A stretch of DNA of 64,000 nucleotides from Psychrobacter sp. MF31 (GCF_012847335.1 NZ_JABBDX010000007.1:62001-126000); one strand, 5' to 3'; shown: positions 28,056 to 37,856, counted from the first letter of the stretch. Translations and numbers: made by a program. The notes: generated by a model from the sequence alone, not told the origin.

Positions 28056-28916
28056 TTAAACGGCAACGTCCGCTTTGATTGCCGGATGCGACTCATAATC
28101 TACGAGCGCAATATCATCAAAGCTAAACGCAAAAATGTCATTAACATCAGGGTTTAATTCAAGCGTTGGCGATGGCAAAATAGCGCGCGACAGCTGCAAT
28201 TTAACCTGATCAATATGATTTTGATAAATGTGGCAATCGCCGCCCGTCCAAATAAACTCGCCAACGTCCAAATCACAAACTTGCGCCACCATTTGCGTGA
28301 GCAGCGCATAGCTTGCAATGTTAAACGGCACGCCCAAAAACAAATCTGCCGAGCGCTGATACAACTGGCAGGACAATCTGCCGTCGGCAACAAAAAATTG
28401 AAATAACGTATGGCACGGCGGCAACGCCACCAAATCCGCCTCGCAAGGGTTCCAGCCGGTGACAATCAAGCGGCGTGAGTTGGGATTGGTTTTGATTTGC
28501 TCAACGACAGCTTTAATTTGGTCGATGCCATCGGCATTGTAATCGCCACTAGCGTTTTTAGTGGCGCCATAATTGCGCCATTGATGACCGTAAATGGGTC
28601 CCAAATCGCCCTCAGAGCGGTTAAATTTTGCCGTTTGTGCTGCCGTTGACCACTCATTCCAAATGCGAACGCCGCGCTCTTGCAAATATTTAACATCGGT
28701 ATTGCCGCTTAAAAACCAAAGCAGCTCGTGAACGACCGATTTAAAATGCACCTTTTTGGTAGTAATTAAAGGAAAGCCTTTTGCCAAGTCAAATCGCAGT
28801 TGCGCCCCAAAATGGCTGAGCGTTCCCGTTCCGGTTCGGTCGCCTTTTTGGTGACCGTGGTCTAATACCTGCTGCAATAGCGCTAAATATGCTGCTTCGT
28901 TGGTCGTTATGATCAT
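28056..28916 (-). CDS. thyA: Thymidylate synthase
   Basis: Converts dUMP to dTMP with methylene-tetrahydrofolate. The active-site cysteine is in [13 protein letters not shown] near residue 166; [19 protein letters not shown] and [20 protein letters not shown] are further signatures. It is 286 aa, longer than E. coli (264) by an insert near residues 85-125 ([15 protein letters not shown] region). It lies between lgt and folA on the same strand, 32 and 43 nt apart. Confidence 0.98.
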   Translation of the reverse strand: MIITTNEAAYLALLQQVLDHGHQKGDRTGTGTLSHFGAQLRFDLAKGFPLITTKKVHFKSVVHELLWFLSGNTDVKYLQERGVRIWNEWSTAAQTAKFNRSEGDLGPIYGHQWRNYGATKNASGDYNADGIDQIKAVVEQIKTNPNSRRLIVTGWNPCEADLVALPPCHTLFQFFVADGRLSCQLYQRSADLFLGVPFNIASYALLTQMVAQVCDLDVGEFIWTGGDCHIYQNHIDQVKLQLSRAILPSPTLELNPDVNDIFAFSFDDIALVDYESHPAIKADVAV

Positions 28917-28959
28917 AAAATTAACTATTTATTTTTCAATTTAAAAGGTTTTAAACAAC

Positions 28960-29844
28960 TTAATAAGCTGCTTGCTTGCCCCAATCATAAATGCCGCGCT
29001 TATAAGCGTAAATCAGCATTAAAATGCCAATAATAATCATCGGCGCGGTCAAAATCTGACCTTTGGTCATCCAGCCAAACCAAATAAAGCCTTGGTCGGC
29101 GTCCGGTTGCCGGAAAAACTCGATGATAAATCGCGACAAGCCATAGCCCAATAAAAATAGCGCTGATACTGCCATTCTGGGTCGCGGTTTTGATGAAAAC
29201 CACCAAAGTACCAAAAATAAAATCAGCCCTTCAGCAAAGGCTTCATAAAGCTGCGAGGGATGGCGCGGCAATAAATAGTTGCCGTTGACGTTAAGCATCA
29301 TGCTTTGCAAGTTAGGATTGGTTTCAAGCAGTTGATAATCAAAGTTTGCCGCTTGTGGGAAATAGGTCAGCCAGTTGTAACCACCGTCCGACACGCGACC
29401 CCAAAGCTCGCCATTGATATAGTTGCCGATGCGCCCAAAAAGCAGTCCGGTCGGCACGCAAGGCGCGATAAAATCAAGCACTTGAAACGGCGTTTTTTTG
29501 TATTTTCGGGCAAAAAACACCATCGCCAGCATCACGCCAATAAAGCCGCCGTGAAAGGACATTCCACCTTCCCAAACTTTAAGTAAGTACGCCGGATTTT
29601 GCAAAAGCTCGCCAAGTTGATAAAACAGCACATAGCCAATTCGACCGCCTAAAATGACCCCAAGCGCGCCATAAAATACCAGATCTGAGACCATCTCACT
29701 TGACCAGCCTTCACGGCGAGTACTGCGATACCACGCCAAGCCATAAGCGGCGGCAAAGGCAAGCAAATACATCAGCCCATACCAGTGGACTTCGATTGAA
29801 CCCAGTTTTAAGGCAACAGGGTCATAATTTGGATGAATCATCAT
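28960..29844 (-). CDS. lgt: Prolipoprotein diacylglyceryl transferase
   Basis: Inner-membrane enzyme that attaches diacylglycerol to the lipobox cysteine of prolipoproteins, first step of lipoprotein maturation. The Lgt signature GRIGNYINGELWGR is near residue 137 and the catalytic HGG is in GGMSFHGGFIG. It has seven hydrophobic helices in 294 aa. First gene of the unit lgt-thyA-folA. Several predicted lipoproteins in this window would be its substrates. Confidence 0.97.
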   Translation of the reverse strand: MMIHPNYDPVALKLGSIEVHWYGLMYLLAFAAAYGLAWYRSTRREGWSSEMVSDLVFYGALGVILGGRIGYVLFYQLGELLQNPAYLLKVWEGGMSFHGGFIGVMLAMVFFARKYKKTPFQVLDFIAPCVPTGLLFGRIGNYINGELWGRVSDGGYNWLTYFPQAANFDYQLLETNPNLQSMMLNVNGNYLLPRHPSQLYEAFAEGLILFLVLWWFSSKPRPRMAVSALFLLGYGLSRFIIEFFRQPDADQGFIWFGWMTKGQILTAPMIIIGILMLIYAYKRGIYDWGKQAAY

Positions 29845-29967
29845 AGTGGAAGTTTCGGCAGTGTAAAATGCTGACTATCATAGCAAAATTTAGGGCAAAT
29901 AATAAGTGAAGATGATAGCATGACGTGATTACTTACCATTTTGCCAATAACTTAAAAAGGCTGTGTT

Positions 29968-30765
29968 ATGTGTATTGCCGCTATTGCTTGGCAACTGTTT
30001 GATGACCTGCCGCTGGTGATATTGTCCAACCGCGACGAGTTTTTTGAGCGACCAACTACGCCGCTGCACGCTTGGTCGGATAAGCCCATTGTTGCCGGTC
30101 GCGATGACAAAAGCGGCGGCACTTGGCTTGGCATTCACCAAGACAAAAATGGCGCTCAAAATGGTCGCTTTGCTGCCGTGCTTAATTTTCGCGATGGGGT
30201 TCAAGCCAATGAGTTTCAGCGCTCGCGTGGGGATTTGGTCAGCGATTTTTTGCAAAGTGAGTTAAGTCCAATGGCGTTTGCCCGAGCCATTAATTTGACC
30301 GATTTTGCAGGGTTTAACTTAATTGTTGGCGATAGCAAGCAAGCGGTCATGGTCAACAATCGCGGTTATCCGCCAACGCCGCTGCATTCGGGGCTTCACG
30401 TCATTTCTAACGGTCAAATTGATGAAGGTTGGTTTAAAACCGAGCGCCTTCGCGGTCGAATCCGCCAAGAGTTGCTGCCGGTGATTGCAGAAAGCTTTAG
30501 CGATGTAAAAACAAAAGCAAACGCTTGGCAAGATATTGCCTTTAACATTCTAAGTGATGCTACTACTGCACCTTTCAATCAGCTCCCCGATACCGGAATT
30601 GATAAAACCATGGAAGAAGCGTTGTCGTCTATTTTTATTCAGCCAACGACATTTAATTTTGAGAATAAAATGCTGAACTATGGCACGCGGTCGCAAAGTA
30701 TTTTAACGCTAAAACTTATTAATGGTCAGCCAAAAGCGGAGTTAATGAGCAAGGATTGTGATTAA
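29968..30765 (+). CDS. NRDE-family (TANGO2-like) protein
   Basis: A 265-aa protein of the NRDE family, named for the motif seen here as LSNRDEFFERPT near residue 20. It begins MCIAAIAW, with the Cys2 seen across the family and reminiscent of N-terminal-nucleophile hydrolases. GGTWLGI, FAAVLNFRDG and GFNLIVGDS are further family segments. Bacterial function is not established. It stands alone between divergent lgt and convergent rppH. Confidence 0.8.
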   Translation: MCIAAIAWQLFDDLPLVILSNRDEFFERPTTPLHAWSDKPIVAGRDDKSGGTWLGIHQDKNGAQNGRFAAVLNFRDGVQANEFQRSRGDLVSDFLQSELSPMAFARAINLTDFAGFNLIVGDSKQAVMVNNRGYPPTPLHSGLHVISNGQIDEGWFKTERLRGRIRQELLPVIAESFSDVKTKANAWQDIAFNILSDATTAPFNQLPDTGIDKTMEEALSSIFIQPTTFNFENKMLNYGTRSQSILTLKLINGQPKAELMSKDCD

Positions 30766-30779
30766 AAATGAGCAATAAA

Positions 30780-30818
30780 AAATGCTTGATAAAAAGCGCA
30801 CCTTTTATCAAGCATTTA
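30780..30818. terminator. Terminator between converging NRDE gene and rppH
   Basis: A 15-bp perfect stem AAATGCTTGATAAAA with its complement, 8-nt loop, lies between the two converging genes. The T-rich 3' arm is the only U-run, so the hairpin may act in both directions. Confidence 0.65.
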
Positions 30819-30858
30819 TTGGAATGTTAAATTTAAAGCGATATTACCAAATTTAAGC

Positions 30859-31380
30859 TTAGCCCATCAATAAATGGTTGTCTTGCTTTGGCAGTATCAG
30901 CTCCTTTTTTAAGGGCAGATCAATGGCAAGTTCTTGAAGCGCCCTGCGATAAACCCCGCGTTTAAAATGAATCACTTGACCGAGTGGGTACCAATAACTG
31001 ACCCATTGCCAGTGATCAAACTCAGGCTTTGCCGCATCAAAGCGGATGTGCTGAGCGTTTGGCTCATCAAGGCGCAGCAAAAACCATTTTTGTTTTTGCC
31101 CAATACACAAAGGATATTGCCCGTGGCGAACGTAGCGTTTGGGGAGGCGATAGCGCAGCCAGTCTTGAGTGACCGCCAAAAGCTCCACATGGCGCGGATA
31201 CAGTCCCACCTCTTCCCAAAGCTCGCGATACATCGCATCCATCGGCGTCTCCCCGTGGTCGATGCCACCTTGCGGAAACTGCCAAGCGTTGTGACCAAGA
31301 CGTTTTGCCCACAGAACTTGTCCTTGTGTATTTGCCAAGATGATGCCGACATTGGCGCGAAAGCCGTCTGCATCTATCAT
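30859..31380 (-). CDS. rppH: RNA pyrophosphohydrolase
   Basis: Nudix hydrolase that removes pyrophosphate from the 5' end of mRNAs and so triggers RNase E decay. The Nudix box [22 protein letters not shown] begins near residue 39. [26 protein letters not shown] and LPKRYVRH match RppH. It is 173 aa (E. coli 176). AAGG lies 7 nt before the ATG. Confidence 0.96.
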   Translation of the reverse strand: MIDADGFRANVGIILANTQGQVLWAKRLGHNAWQFPQGGIDHGETPMDAMYRELWEEVGLYPRHVELLAVTQDWLRYRLPKRYVRHGQYPLCIGQKQKWFLLRLDEPNAQHIRFDAAKPEFDHWQWVSYWYPLGQVIHFKRGVYRRALQELAIDLPLKKELILPKQDNHLLMG

Positions 31381-31557
31381 GATTTAACCTTTTTCAATAG
31401 TGATTGAGCTTATTTTGTGCGGGGCGTTATCATAATTATTATTGAGTGCCAATCCCAAACTGACTATGATGAGATAACAATAACGCGATTGCGACAAAAT
31501 AAGGTTTATTGCCGCTATTAAAGCAAGAATTGGGCAAAATGTGTAACAGTATTTTGC

Positions 31558-31607
31558 TATAAAATGTTTCACCAAATTTTGCTTTATCATTACCTTTTAT
31601 ATAAGGT
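31558..31607 (+). promoter_or_regulatory. Putative promoter and near-palindrome before the OsmC-like gene
   Basis: TATAAA (31558-31563) preceded by TGC is a plausible extended -10; no good -35 is seen. Downstream, ACCTT and AAGGT (31592-31607) frame a nearly symmetrical 16-bp site that would overlap the early transcribed region. The site is not a recognised operator. Confidence 0.4.
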
Positions 31608-31662
31608 CAAATTTCAATCATTAAACGCCAAACATTGGCAATCATAAAAAAGGACAACCGTT

Positions 31663-32076
31663 ATGGCAGAATTAAAAGCGTCAGTCACTTGGCAAGAGGA
31701 AAAAGCATTTTTGGGCGTATCGCCATCCGGTCACGACGTTCAAATCGACGCTGACAAACAAAAAGGCGCAAGCCCAATGGAGCTGATTTTACTCGGGCTT
31801 GGCGGCTGTGCCAGTTATGATGTGGTGGCAATTTTGCAAAAGTCGCGCCAAGAGGTCACGGATGTGGTTTGTGAAATGACCGCTCAGCGCGCCGAAACAA
31901 TTCCGGCAGTATTTACTGACATTCACTTGCATTTTGTGGTTACCGGAAAAAGTGTGAAACCGGCGCAAGTGGAAAAAGCCATCAAGCTGTCTGCTGAAAA
32001 ATACTGCTCAGCCAGCCGAATGCTGTCGCAAGGCGGCGTCAATGTGACCCACGATTTTGAAATTATTGAGGGGTAG
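31663..32076 (+). CDS. OsmC/Ohr-family protein
   Basis: A 137-aa protein of the OsmC superfamily, thiol peroxidases acting on organic hydroperoxides. The two expected cysteines are in LGGCASYDVV near residue 46 and EKYCSASRML near residue 108. The shape is that of the YhfA/OsmC-like branch rather than classic Ohr. AAGGAC precedes the ATG. The MAPEG gene begins 5 nt after its stop, so the two are co-transcribed. Confidence 0.8.
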   Translation: MAELKASVTWQEEKAFLGVSPSGHDVQIDADKQKGASPMELILLGLGGCASYDVVAILQKSRQEVTDVVCEMTAQRAETIPAVFTDIHLHFVVTGKSVKPAQVEKAIKLSAEKYCSASRMLSQGGVNVTHDFEIIEG

Positions 32077-32081
32077 GGGGT

Positions 32082-32507
32082 ATGAATTCCCTATTTGGAA
32101 TCATTCCCGATACTGTTGCCGGCGCGATTTGGGCGATGGTGGCAGCAAGTTTATTGCCTGTAGTCATGGCAATGGTCGCCAAACTGGCAGGCGGCTTTGG
32201 CTTGGCGGACAATCAGCAGCCGCGCGAGTTTTTAGCGCGAACCACCGGAATGGCAGCGCGAGCCAATGCCGCGCAACAAAACAGTTTTGAAACCTTGCCA
32301 GTATTTTTGGCGGCGGTCGTCACCGCGATGCTGTTTTTTGTGCCGCAAATTATTGTGAATACGCTGGCTTGGCTTTATGTGTTGATTCGCATTGGCTACT
32401 GCTTTGCTTACCTGACCAATTTAGCCCTGTTTCGCTCGATTTTATGGGTGCTGTCGCTTATTTGCTCGCTTATGTTGTTTTATTTGGCGATTCGGATTAG
32501 TGGTTAA
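32082..32507 (+). CDS. MAPEG-family membrane protein
   Basis: A 141-aa inner-membrane protein with four hydrophobic helices. ARTTGMAARANAAQQNSFETLPVF near residues 50-75 is the MAPEG signature (the NxxE-type region of membrane-associated glutathione enzymes). Bacterial members are poorly characterised; a role with lipid peroxides or glutathione would suit its OsmC-like neighbour but is inferred. Confidence 0.8.
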   Translation: MNSLFGIIPDTVAGAIWAMVAASLLPVVMAMVAKLAGGFGLADNQQPREFLARTTGMAARANAAQQNSFETLPVFLAAVVTAMLFFVPQIIVNTLAWLYVLIRIGYCFAYLTNLALFRSILWVLSLICSLMLFYLAIRISG

Positions 32508-32520
32508 GGCTTGACCATCG

Positions 32521-33516
32521 TTAACTGTTAATTTGCCTATTAATAGTATCGATAATAACGCCTTTGTCTTTTTCGCGTTTTACCATATCCCAAAGCGGCT
32601 TTGCTTGCATGTAGCCGCGAGTGAGCATGCCAAGCCATTGTTTATAACGACCGACAATGACCGTATCATTTTTGGCTTCGCCATTTAAAAAGGTCAATTG
32701 ATGCGGTAATAACGCTTGCCAAGTCAATAAGCCATTTTGCAAATTTGTTTGATGATCAATTTGCGCGACCAAATCCGGTCGAGTGACCGCGCCGCGACCA
32801 AGCATCAAATGCCGCGTTTCGGCTTTTTTGGTGCAATCGATAGCTTGCGCCGCTGACCAAATCTCACCATTAGCAATGATAGGAATATTAAGACTATTAA
32901 ACGCGGCGATATTTTCCCAATAAGCAGGCGGCTTGTAGCCTTGCGACTTGGTTCGCGCGTGAATGGTCAGCCAATCCGCGCCGCCGTCGTCAATGGCGTC
33001 CCGAATGGCAGCCATATTTGAGGTGTCCGAATAGCCCAAGCGGATTTTTGCAGAAACGGGAATTTGCTTGGGAACGGCTTTTCGAACGGCACTGATAATT
33101 TGCTTCATGACCATTGGTTCATCAAGTAGCACTGAGCCACCGCGGTGGTTATTCACCGTTTTTGCAGGGCAACCAAAGTTAATATCAATGGCAGGAGCAC
33201 CAAGCGAGCAGGCAAAGGCGGCGTTTTCTGCCATGAGTACAGGGTCACTTCCTAATAGCTGAACATGAAGCGGCGTTCCAGCATTCGTTTTTGCGCCAAA
33301 GTTTAATTCAGGAACGTATTTATAAAACACATGCGCAGGCAAAACAGTTTGGGTCACGCGGATAAATTCGCTCACTGACCAATCATAAGGTCGCCCCAAA
33401 TCTGCTGCAATTTGGGTCAAAATTTGACGCATTAACGGGTCGGTCAAGCCTTCCATCGGTGCCAGTAGCCGAACGGGAGCGGCAAAGGCGCTCGTGATAA
33501 AATCTTGGGTACTCAT
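32521..33516 (-). CDS. dusC: tRNA-dihydrouridine(16) synthase
   Basis: FMN enzyme that reduces uridine 16 in the tRNA D-loop. LLAPMEGLTDPLMR, the active-site cysteine in INFGCPAKTVNNHRGGSVLL near residue 102, and IPIIANGEIW are typical. The DusC assignment rests on the short length (331 aa) and MEGLTD start. ATG 33516 is preferred to GTG 33525 because AGGCGTGA is then correctly placed. Downstream of the helicase gene on the same strand, 57 nt apart. Confidence 0.88.
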   Translation of the reverse strand: MSTQDFITSAFAAPVRLLAPMEGLTDPLMRQILTQIAADLGRPYDWSVSEFIRVTQTVLPAHVFYKYVPELNFGAKTNAGTPLHVQLLGSDPVLMAENAAFACSLGAPAIDINFGCPAKTVNNHRGGSVLLDEPMVMKQIISAVRKAVPKQIPVSAKIRLGYSDTSNMAAIRDAIDDGGADWLTIHARTKSQGYKPPAYWENIAAFNSLNIPIIANGEIWSAAQAIDCTKKAETRHLMLGRGAVTRPDLVAQIDHQTNLQNGLLTWQALLPHQLTFLNGEAKNDTVIVGRYKQWLGMLTRGYMQAKPLWDMVKREKDKGVIIDTINRQINS

Positions 33517-33572
33517 AACATTCACGCCTGCTTATTTTTTAAAAATTATGCTGATAACGATTTTGCCAAAGC

Positions 33573-35084
33573 CTAATTGCCATAAATGACTTTTTTGCCC
33601 GATTGCAATCCGACAATCAAATCTTGAATATTTTGAAAGTCCAAATTGCTTTGCGCCCGCGTGCAAGCCACATAAAGCAGCCGAAGCTCTTCAGGGGTGA
33701 TTTTTACGCTATTGGCGGTGGTGTCGTAATAAAAGTCATCATCAAGCTTGACCCGCGACCATTCAAGACCTTTGGCTTTATGCGCCGTTGAAATCACGTA
33801 ATCGGCGTTTTCAATCCGCGTTAAGCTGTTGACGGCTTGGGCTAGCACATTGGTGCCGTGGTCATCAACCAGTTTTACCAGTGTTTTTAAGTCGCTGCCT
33901 TCGCTTGTTTCGGAATATTCTTGAACGTCCGACCAATTGTAAAAATAAGCCAGCTCGGGGACGCCATAAGCCGACTTGCCGTTCTTTAAGTTTTCGGCGG
34001 CTTGGCAAAATTTCAGCATTCGGTCGGTATCGGCTTGTAGTGCGACGCGGTGACCAAGCTTTAACCCAATCAACAACTGATTCATCGCCGCGGCATTGGT
34101 TCGGCAAAGTATGGCGTCTTTTTTGGCGTTCATCAGCCCTGATTCGGTACTTGAATCACGGTTGGGATTGCCTTTTAACGGAACGTCTTCTTGCAACGCT
34201 TTAAGCAAGGTATTAGCAACGTTGGCAATTGGTTCACCAAAGCGAAACGACTGGGTCAATAACGTTTGCGGAAGCGGCAATTTTTTCATGGCGTTTACCG
34301 CGCCGCGCCATTCATAAATTTGCTGATGGGCATCGCCGACATAAATCACTTGGCGCGGCTGCTGGGTTAAAATCCCCATCATCAAGGGGTCAGCATCTTG
34401 AGCTTCATCAAATAAAATAAAATCGGCAGGGATATTAGGTTTGGACAGCGCCCAAAGCTTCAAATAAATATCATGACCAATTCCTGCCGGATGGCGCGCG
34501 TCAATCGATTGCAGCCAGCGTTTTTCAACCGCCGGAAACAACATCTCGCGCAATTGCTCGGCGTCATTTTGATCCACCCATTTTGGCAGCTCAATATGGC
34601 GCGGGGCAGGGTAGCTGGCGTGGGTGCTACAAAACTGGCTGACTGAATCACTGACAATTCGTGCAAGCTTGGCAGGAGTTAAGGTGATAAATTTATTGAC
34701 GCCATCCATATTTCGGCGGATTTGTACCGATTGCAATCGCAAATCATCGCCCAAGCGCTTAGGCGCAAATCTTGGCAGCGCAAGCTTTGCGGTAATATCG
34801 CGCGGCACGTGACGATAGGCAAGCGAGTGAAACGTTCGGCACTCCACATGCGGTGGGAATTTTTGCTGAGCTTCACTGGCAATGGCTTTGTTAAATGCCA
34901 AATACAGCCCGCGACCGCGAAGCCGCTCGCCGATGAGCTTGAGCGTGGTGGTTTTTCCCGCGCCGGCATACGCTACAATCTTAAATGATTGCCTATCCAT
35001 CGCCATGTTGAGCGCCGCCAACTGCTCATCAGTCGGGTCGGTCATATACGCGGGCATCGAAGCGGTCATCGAAGCGGTCATCAT
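33573..35084 (-). CDS. Superfamily 1 (UvrD/FBH1-like) DNA helicase
   Basis: A 503-aa ATP-dependent helicase with SF1 motifs: I in VAYAGAGKTTTLKL near residue 38, II as DEAQDAD near 218, III in YVGDAHQQIYEWRGA, IV in LTQSFRFG, V in ISTAHKAKGLEW and VI in LRLLYVACTRAQ. The DEAQD and short accessory domains resemble eukaryotic FBH1-type helicases more than UvrD or Rep. It probably acts in DNA repair. AGGTGA lies 6 nt before ATG 35084. The N-terminus carries a duplicated MTAS from two 12-bp direct repeats near 35058-35081. Confidence 0.82.
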   Translation of the reverse strand: MMTASMTASMPAYMTDPTDEQLAALNMAMDRQSFKIVAYAGAGKTTTLKLIGERLRGRGLYLAFNKAIASEAQQKFPPHVECRTFHSLAYRHVPRDITAKLALPRFAPKRLGDDLRLQSVQIRRNMDGVNKFITLTPAKLARIVSDSVSQFCSTHASYPAPRHIELPKWVDQNDAEQLREMLFPAVEKRWLQSIDARHPAGIGHDIYLKLWALSKPNIPADFILFDEAQDADPLMMGILTQQPRQVIYVGDAHQQIYEWRGAVNAMKKLPLPQTLLTQSFRFGEPIANVANTLLKALQEDVPLKGNPNRDSSTESGLMNAKKDAILCRTNAAAMNQLLIGLKLGHRVALQADTDRMLKFCQAAENLKNGKSAYGVPELAYFYNWSDVQEYSETSEGSDLKTLVKLVDDHGTNVLAQAVNSLTRIENADYVISTAHKAKGLEWSRVKLDDDFYYDTTANSVKITPEELRLLYVACTRAQSNLDFQNIQDLIVGLQSGKKVIYGN

Positions 35085-35226
35085 CAGCTTTCACCTAGCA
35101 TCTGCCAACGTTGCAATCAAGCAAAAAAGCCACTGACTGATCAATGGCTCATTGGCAATAAAGGGTTAAAAAAGGAAAATTAAAAAAGGAATAGGATAAA
35201 TAAACACATTGTTTTTTAGGCAAAAA

Positions 35227-36009
35227 TCAGCTTGCCACTGCTTTATCTTTAATCAAAATTTTTGCGAGCAGCAGCCCAAGCTCAAACAACAACCACATCG
35301 GAATGGCAAGCATCAGCATGGATACCCCATCAGGCGGCGTGGCAATTGCCGCCACCCCAAAGCAGCCAACGATAATGTAACGCCGCTTGTCCTCAAGGCT
35401 TTCAATGGTGACAATGTTTGCCAATATCAAGAGCAGAGTAATCACCGGAATCTCAAAGGTCAGCCCAAACACCATAAACAGTTTCAGCGCAAAGCTTAAA
35501 TAGCTGTCAATATCGGTCATTGGCAGCACATTTTTAGGGGCAAAGGTAATAAAAAAGCGCAAAACGCCTTTGAGCACCACAAAATAAGCAAACGCCACCC
35601 CCGAATAAAACAGCACGATGGAGGACAGCAGCACCGGAATGGCGACCTTTTTTTCTTTTTGATACAGTCCTGGGGCAACAAACGACCAAATTTGCAGCAG
35701 CACATACGGCATGGCAATAAACGCCGCCACAAAAATGGTCAAGCGAATCGGCGCCATAAAGTTTGCGGTAATGTCGGTGGCAATCATCGTGGCGCCAACC
35801 GGCAACTGCGCGACAAGCGGCGTCGATAACATATCGTAAAGGTCGCGCGAAAATCCCACAAGCGCTAAAAATACCACCAAAATCGCCACGCAAATTTTTA
35901 TTAAATGCTTTCGCAATTCAATTAAATGCTCGGTAATGGGCATATCGCCATCTAAAATATCTTCTTTGGGCGGCGATTTTTTTGGTTTGGGGCGTTTTAT
36001 CAGGGTCAT
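35227..36009 (-). CDS. tatC: Sec-independent protein translocase TatC
   Basis: Core twin-arginine receptor and channel component, inner membrane, six helices. MPITEHLIELRKHLIK, the FMAPIRLTIFVAAFIAMPYVLLQIWSFVAPGL region and LSFALKLFMVFGLTFEIPV are diagnostic. It is 260 aa. Its ATG overlaps the tatB stop by 4 nt. Last gene of the tat unit. Confidence 0.98.
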   Translation of the reverse strand: MTLIKRPKPKKSPPKEDILDGDMPITEHLIELRKHLIKICVAILVVFLALVGFSRDLYDMLSTPLVAQLPVGATMIATDITANFMAPIRLTIFVAAFIAMPYVLLQIWSFVAPGLYQKEKKVAIPVLLSSIVLFYSGVAFAYFVVLKGVLRFFITFAPKNVLPMTDIDSYLSFALKLFMVFGLTFEIPVITLLLILANIVTIESLEDKRRYIIVGCFGVAAIATPPDGVSMLMLAIPMWLLFELGLLLAKILIKDKAVAS

Positions 36010-36593
36010 ACGTTCCCCGATGATGATTGAGTTAATGGCTGAGCGTTCAGCAAAATATCGGCTTGATAATTGGGCAATCGTGGTGGCGGTGGCAGTCGTC
36101 GTGCTTTGTCATAATCACCAAGTTTAAACCACATATTTTCCCAAGGTTTGGTGCTAAGCCAGTCGTCTTGTTCATCTGCGTCATCTTTAAGCTTGCTTTG
36201 ATGGTCGTTAGCTTTGGCAGTTGGTTCTGAATCTTGATGATAGGAATAATTAGGATTTGGCGAGCTTTGAAGGCTATCTTTTTCAAGATGCGACGTTATA
36301 TTTTGACGTGAAGCGGCTTCCATCTCGTGGATACTACCGCGCATTTTTGCCATCTCAGAGCGCATTTCAGCTTCCGTTTGCCGAATTTTAGCCAGCTCAT
36401 CTTTGAGCTGTTGCCGCGTTTCTGCCAAATCAAGCTCCGCTTCGATCTCAGATTGCAACGTGCTCACCGTTCGGCGCAATTTGCCATACCATTGCCCAGC
36501 AGTTCGCGCCGCTTTTGGCAGCTTTTCAGGTCCCAAAACCACCAACGCCACAATACCAAAAATCAGCAGCTCAGAAAATCCAATATCAAACAT
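36006..36593 (-). CDS. tatB: Sec-independent protein translocase TatB
   Basis: Single-spanning Tat component that passes cargo from TatC. MFDIGFSELLIFGIVALVVLGPEKLPKAARTAG is the TatB membrane segment and amphipathic helix. A coiled-coil region (residues about 40-95) and a long, low-complexity polar tail rich in Ser, Asp and Lys follow. It is 195 aa. Lies 36 nt after tatA. Confidence 0.96.
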   Translation of the reverse strand: MFDIGFSELLIFGIVALVVLGPEKLPKAARTAGQWYGKLRRTVSTLQSEIEAELDLAETRQQLKDELAKIRQTEAEMRSEMAKMRGSIHEMEAASRQNITSHLEKDSLQSSPNPNYSYHQDSEPTAKANDHQSKLKDDADEQDDWLSTKPWENMWFKLGDYDKARRLPPPPRLPNYQADILLNAQPLTQSSSGNV

Positions 36594-36629
36594 AGCTTAG
36601 CTTAACCGGCACGAAAAAAGAGTCATGAC

Positions 36630-36881
36630 TTAACGCTTATCGTTAGGCGTTTTAACCACAATATCATCAACTTTGACGCCCGATTTGGGGGTGATAGCTT
36701 CGCTGTCATGGTCTAAAATGTGGCGTTTTTGGTGATCGCTTTCTTCTTCGCGGACGGCATCTTTAAAGCCTTTAACTGCGCCGCCCAAATCTTTTCCTGC
36801 GTTTTTAAGCTTTGAGGTGCCAAAAATGACCACCACCACGACCAATAAAATAAGCCAATGGGTAATTGAAAAGCCGCCCAT
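36630..36881 (-). CDS. tatA: Sec-independent protein translocase TatA
   Basis: Pore-forming Tat subunit, 83 aa. One membrane helix ([15 protein letters not shown]) precedes the amphipathic helix beginning [22 protein letters not shown], with the FGTSKL in place of the commoner FGTKKL. The tail is acidic and polar. Downstream of hisIE on the same strand. Confidence 0.95.
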   Translation of the reverse strand: MGGFSITHWLILLVVVVVIFGTSKLKNAGKDLGGAVKGFKDAVREEESDHQKRHILDHDSEAITPKSGVKVDDIVVKTPNDKR

Positions 36882-37001
36882 ATTTTTATCCTTTTAAAAC
36901 ATAGTCGCAGCTTAAAAGCATGGACGACTATCAAAATAGTAGTTGCTTATTATAACGCGCCTTTAGGTAAAAAAGTAATGTCAATCAAAATGTTAACTGT
37001 T

Positions 37002-37856
37002 TTAAGCGATGCGACTGGCTTTTTCTTCAAGCCCCGATAAACCAAAGCGGCGACCGAGCTCATTAACGACGTCATCAGAGGCGATATCAAACCAAGCTAA
37101 GCCTACAAGGGAGTGAAACCAAACGTCTGCCACTTCATAAATTAGATCGTGACGAGCGTTATTAAAGACGTTTTTATCCGTATTAACATCAACATCCGCC
37201 TTTTGGTCACTGGCGTTGTTTTGATATTGTGCCAAATCCTTAGCCGCAATAATCGCCTCAACCGTTTCTTCGCCGACTTTTTCCAAAATTTTATTAAGAC
37301 CGCGAGCATATAAGCTTGCCACATAAGAGCTGTCAGCATCGGCGTGTTTACGCTCGCGAAGTACCGCATCCAACTGCTGTAAAATACTGGCTTGACTGGT
37401 GATAGATTTTTTTGGCGCCGTTGATATTGCAGGATCTTGATTATCTTGAGCGTGATAAATCTCTTCAGGGTCTTTTAAAACTGGATCTACCGTTTGCCAA
37501 GTGGGCGTCTCACCGCTTAAATCTAAGCGCTGATAAAAGCACGATTCGCGCCCCGTATGGCAAGCAATACCGCCAATTTGGGTCACTTTTAGTACGATCA
37601 CGTCCGCATCGCAATCAAGGCGGATTTCGTGGACAATTTGAGTATGACCTGAGGTTTCACCTTTATGCCAAAGTTTTTGCCGCGATCGCGAAAAATAAAC
37701 TGCCGTTTTGGTCTTTGCGGTTAATTGCAGCGCCTCGCGGTTCATCCAAGCGACCATCAAAACGCGATTAGAATCATAATCTTGGGCGATTGCCGGAATC
37801 AGACCGTCTTTATTAAAGCTTACACTATCAAGCCAAGAGTTGCTCATGGGGATCAT
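37002..37856 (-). CDS. hisIE: Bifunctional phosphoribosyl-AMP cyclohydrolase / phosphoribosyl-ATP pyrophosphatase
   Basis: Catalyses two early steps of histidine synthesis. The HisI half has [23 protein letters not shown], the zinc cysteines in [11 protein letters not shown] and [13 protein letters not shown]. The HisE half has [15 protein letters not shown] and [18 protein letters not shown]. It is 284 aa against 203 in E. coli: there is a linker of about 40 residues between the halves and a 30-residue polar insert ([17 protein letters not shown]) inside the HisE helices. It heads a unit with tatABC, a known neighbourhood in this order. Confidence 0.95.
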   Translation of the reverse strand: MIPMSNSWLDSVSFNKDGLIPAIAQDYDSNRVLMVAWMNREALQLTAKTKTAVYFSRSRQKLWHKGETSGHTQIVHEIRLDCDADVIVLKVTQIGGIACHTGRESCFYQRLDLSGETPTWQTVDPVLKDPEEIYHAQDNQDPAISTAPKKSITSQASILQQLDAVLRERKHADADSSYVASLYARGLNKILEKVGEETVEAIIAAKDLAQYQNNASDQKADVDVNTDKNVFNNARHDLIYEVADVWFHSLVGLAWFDIASDDVVNELGRRFGLSGLEEKASRIA

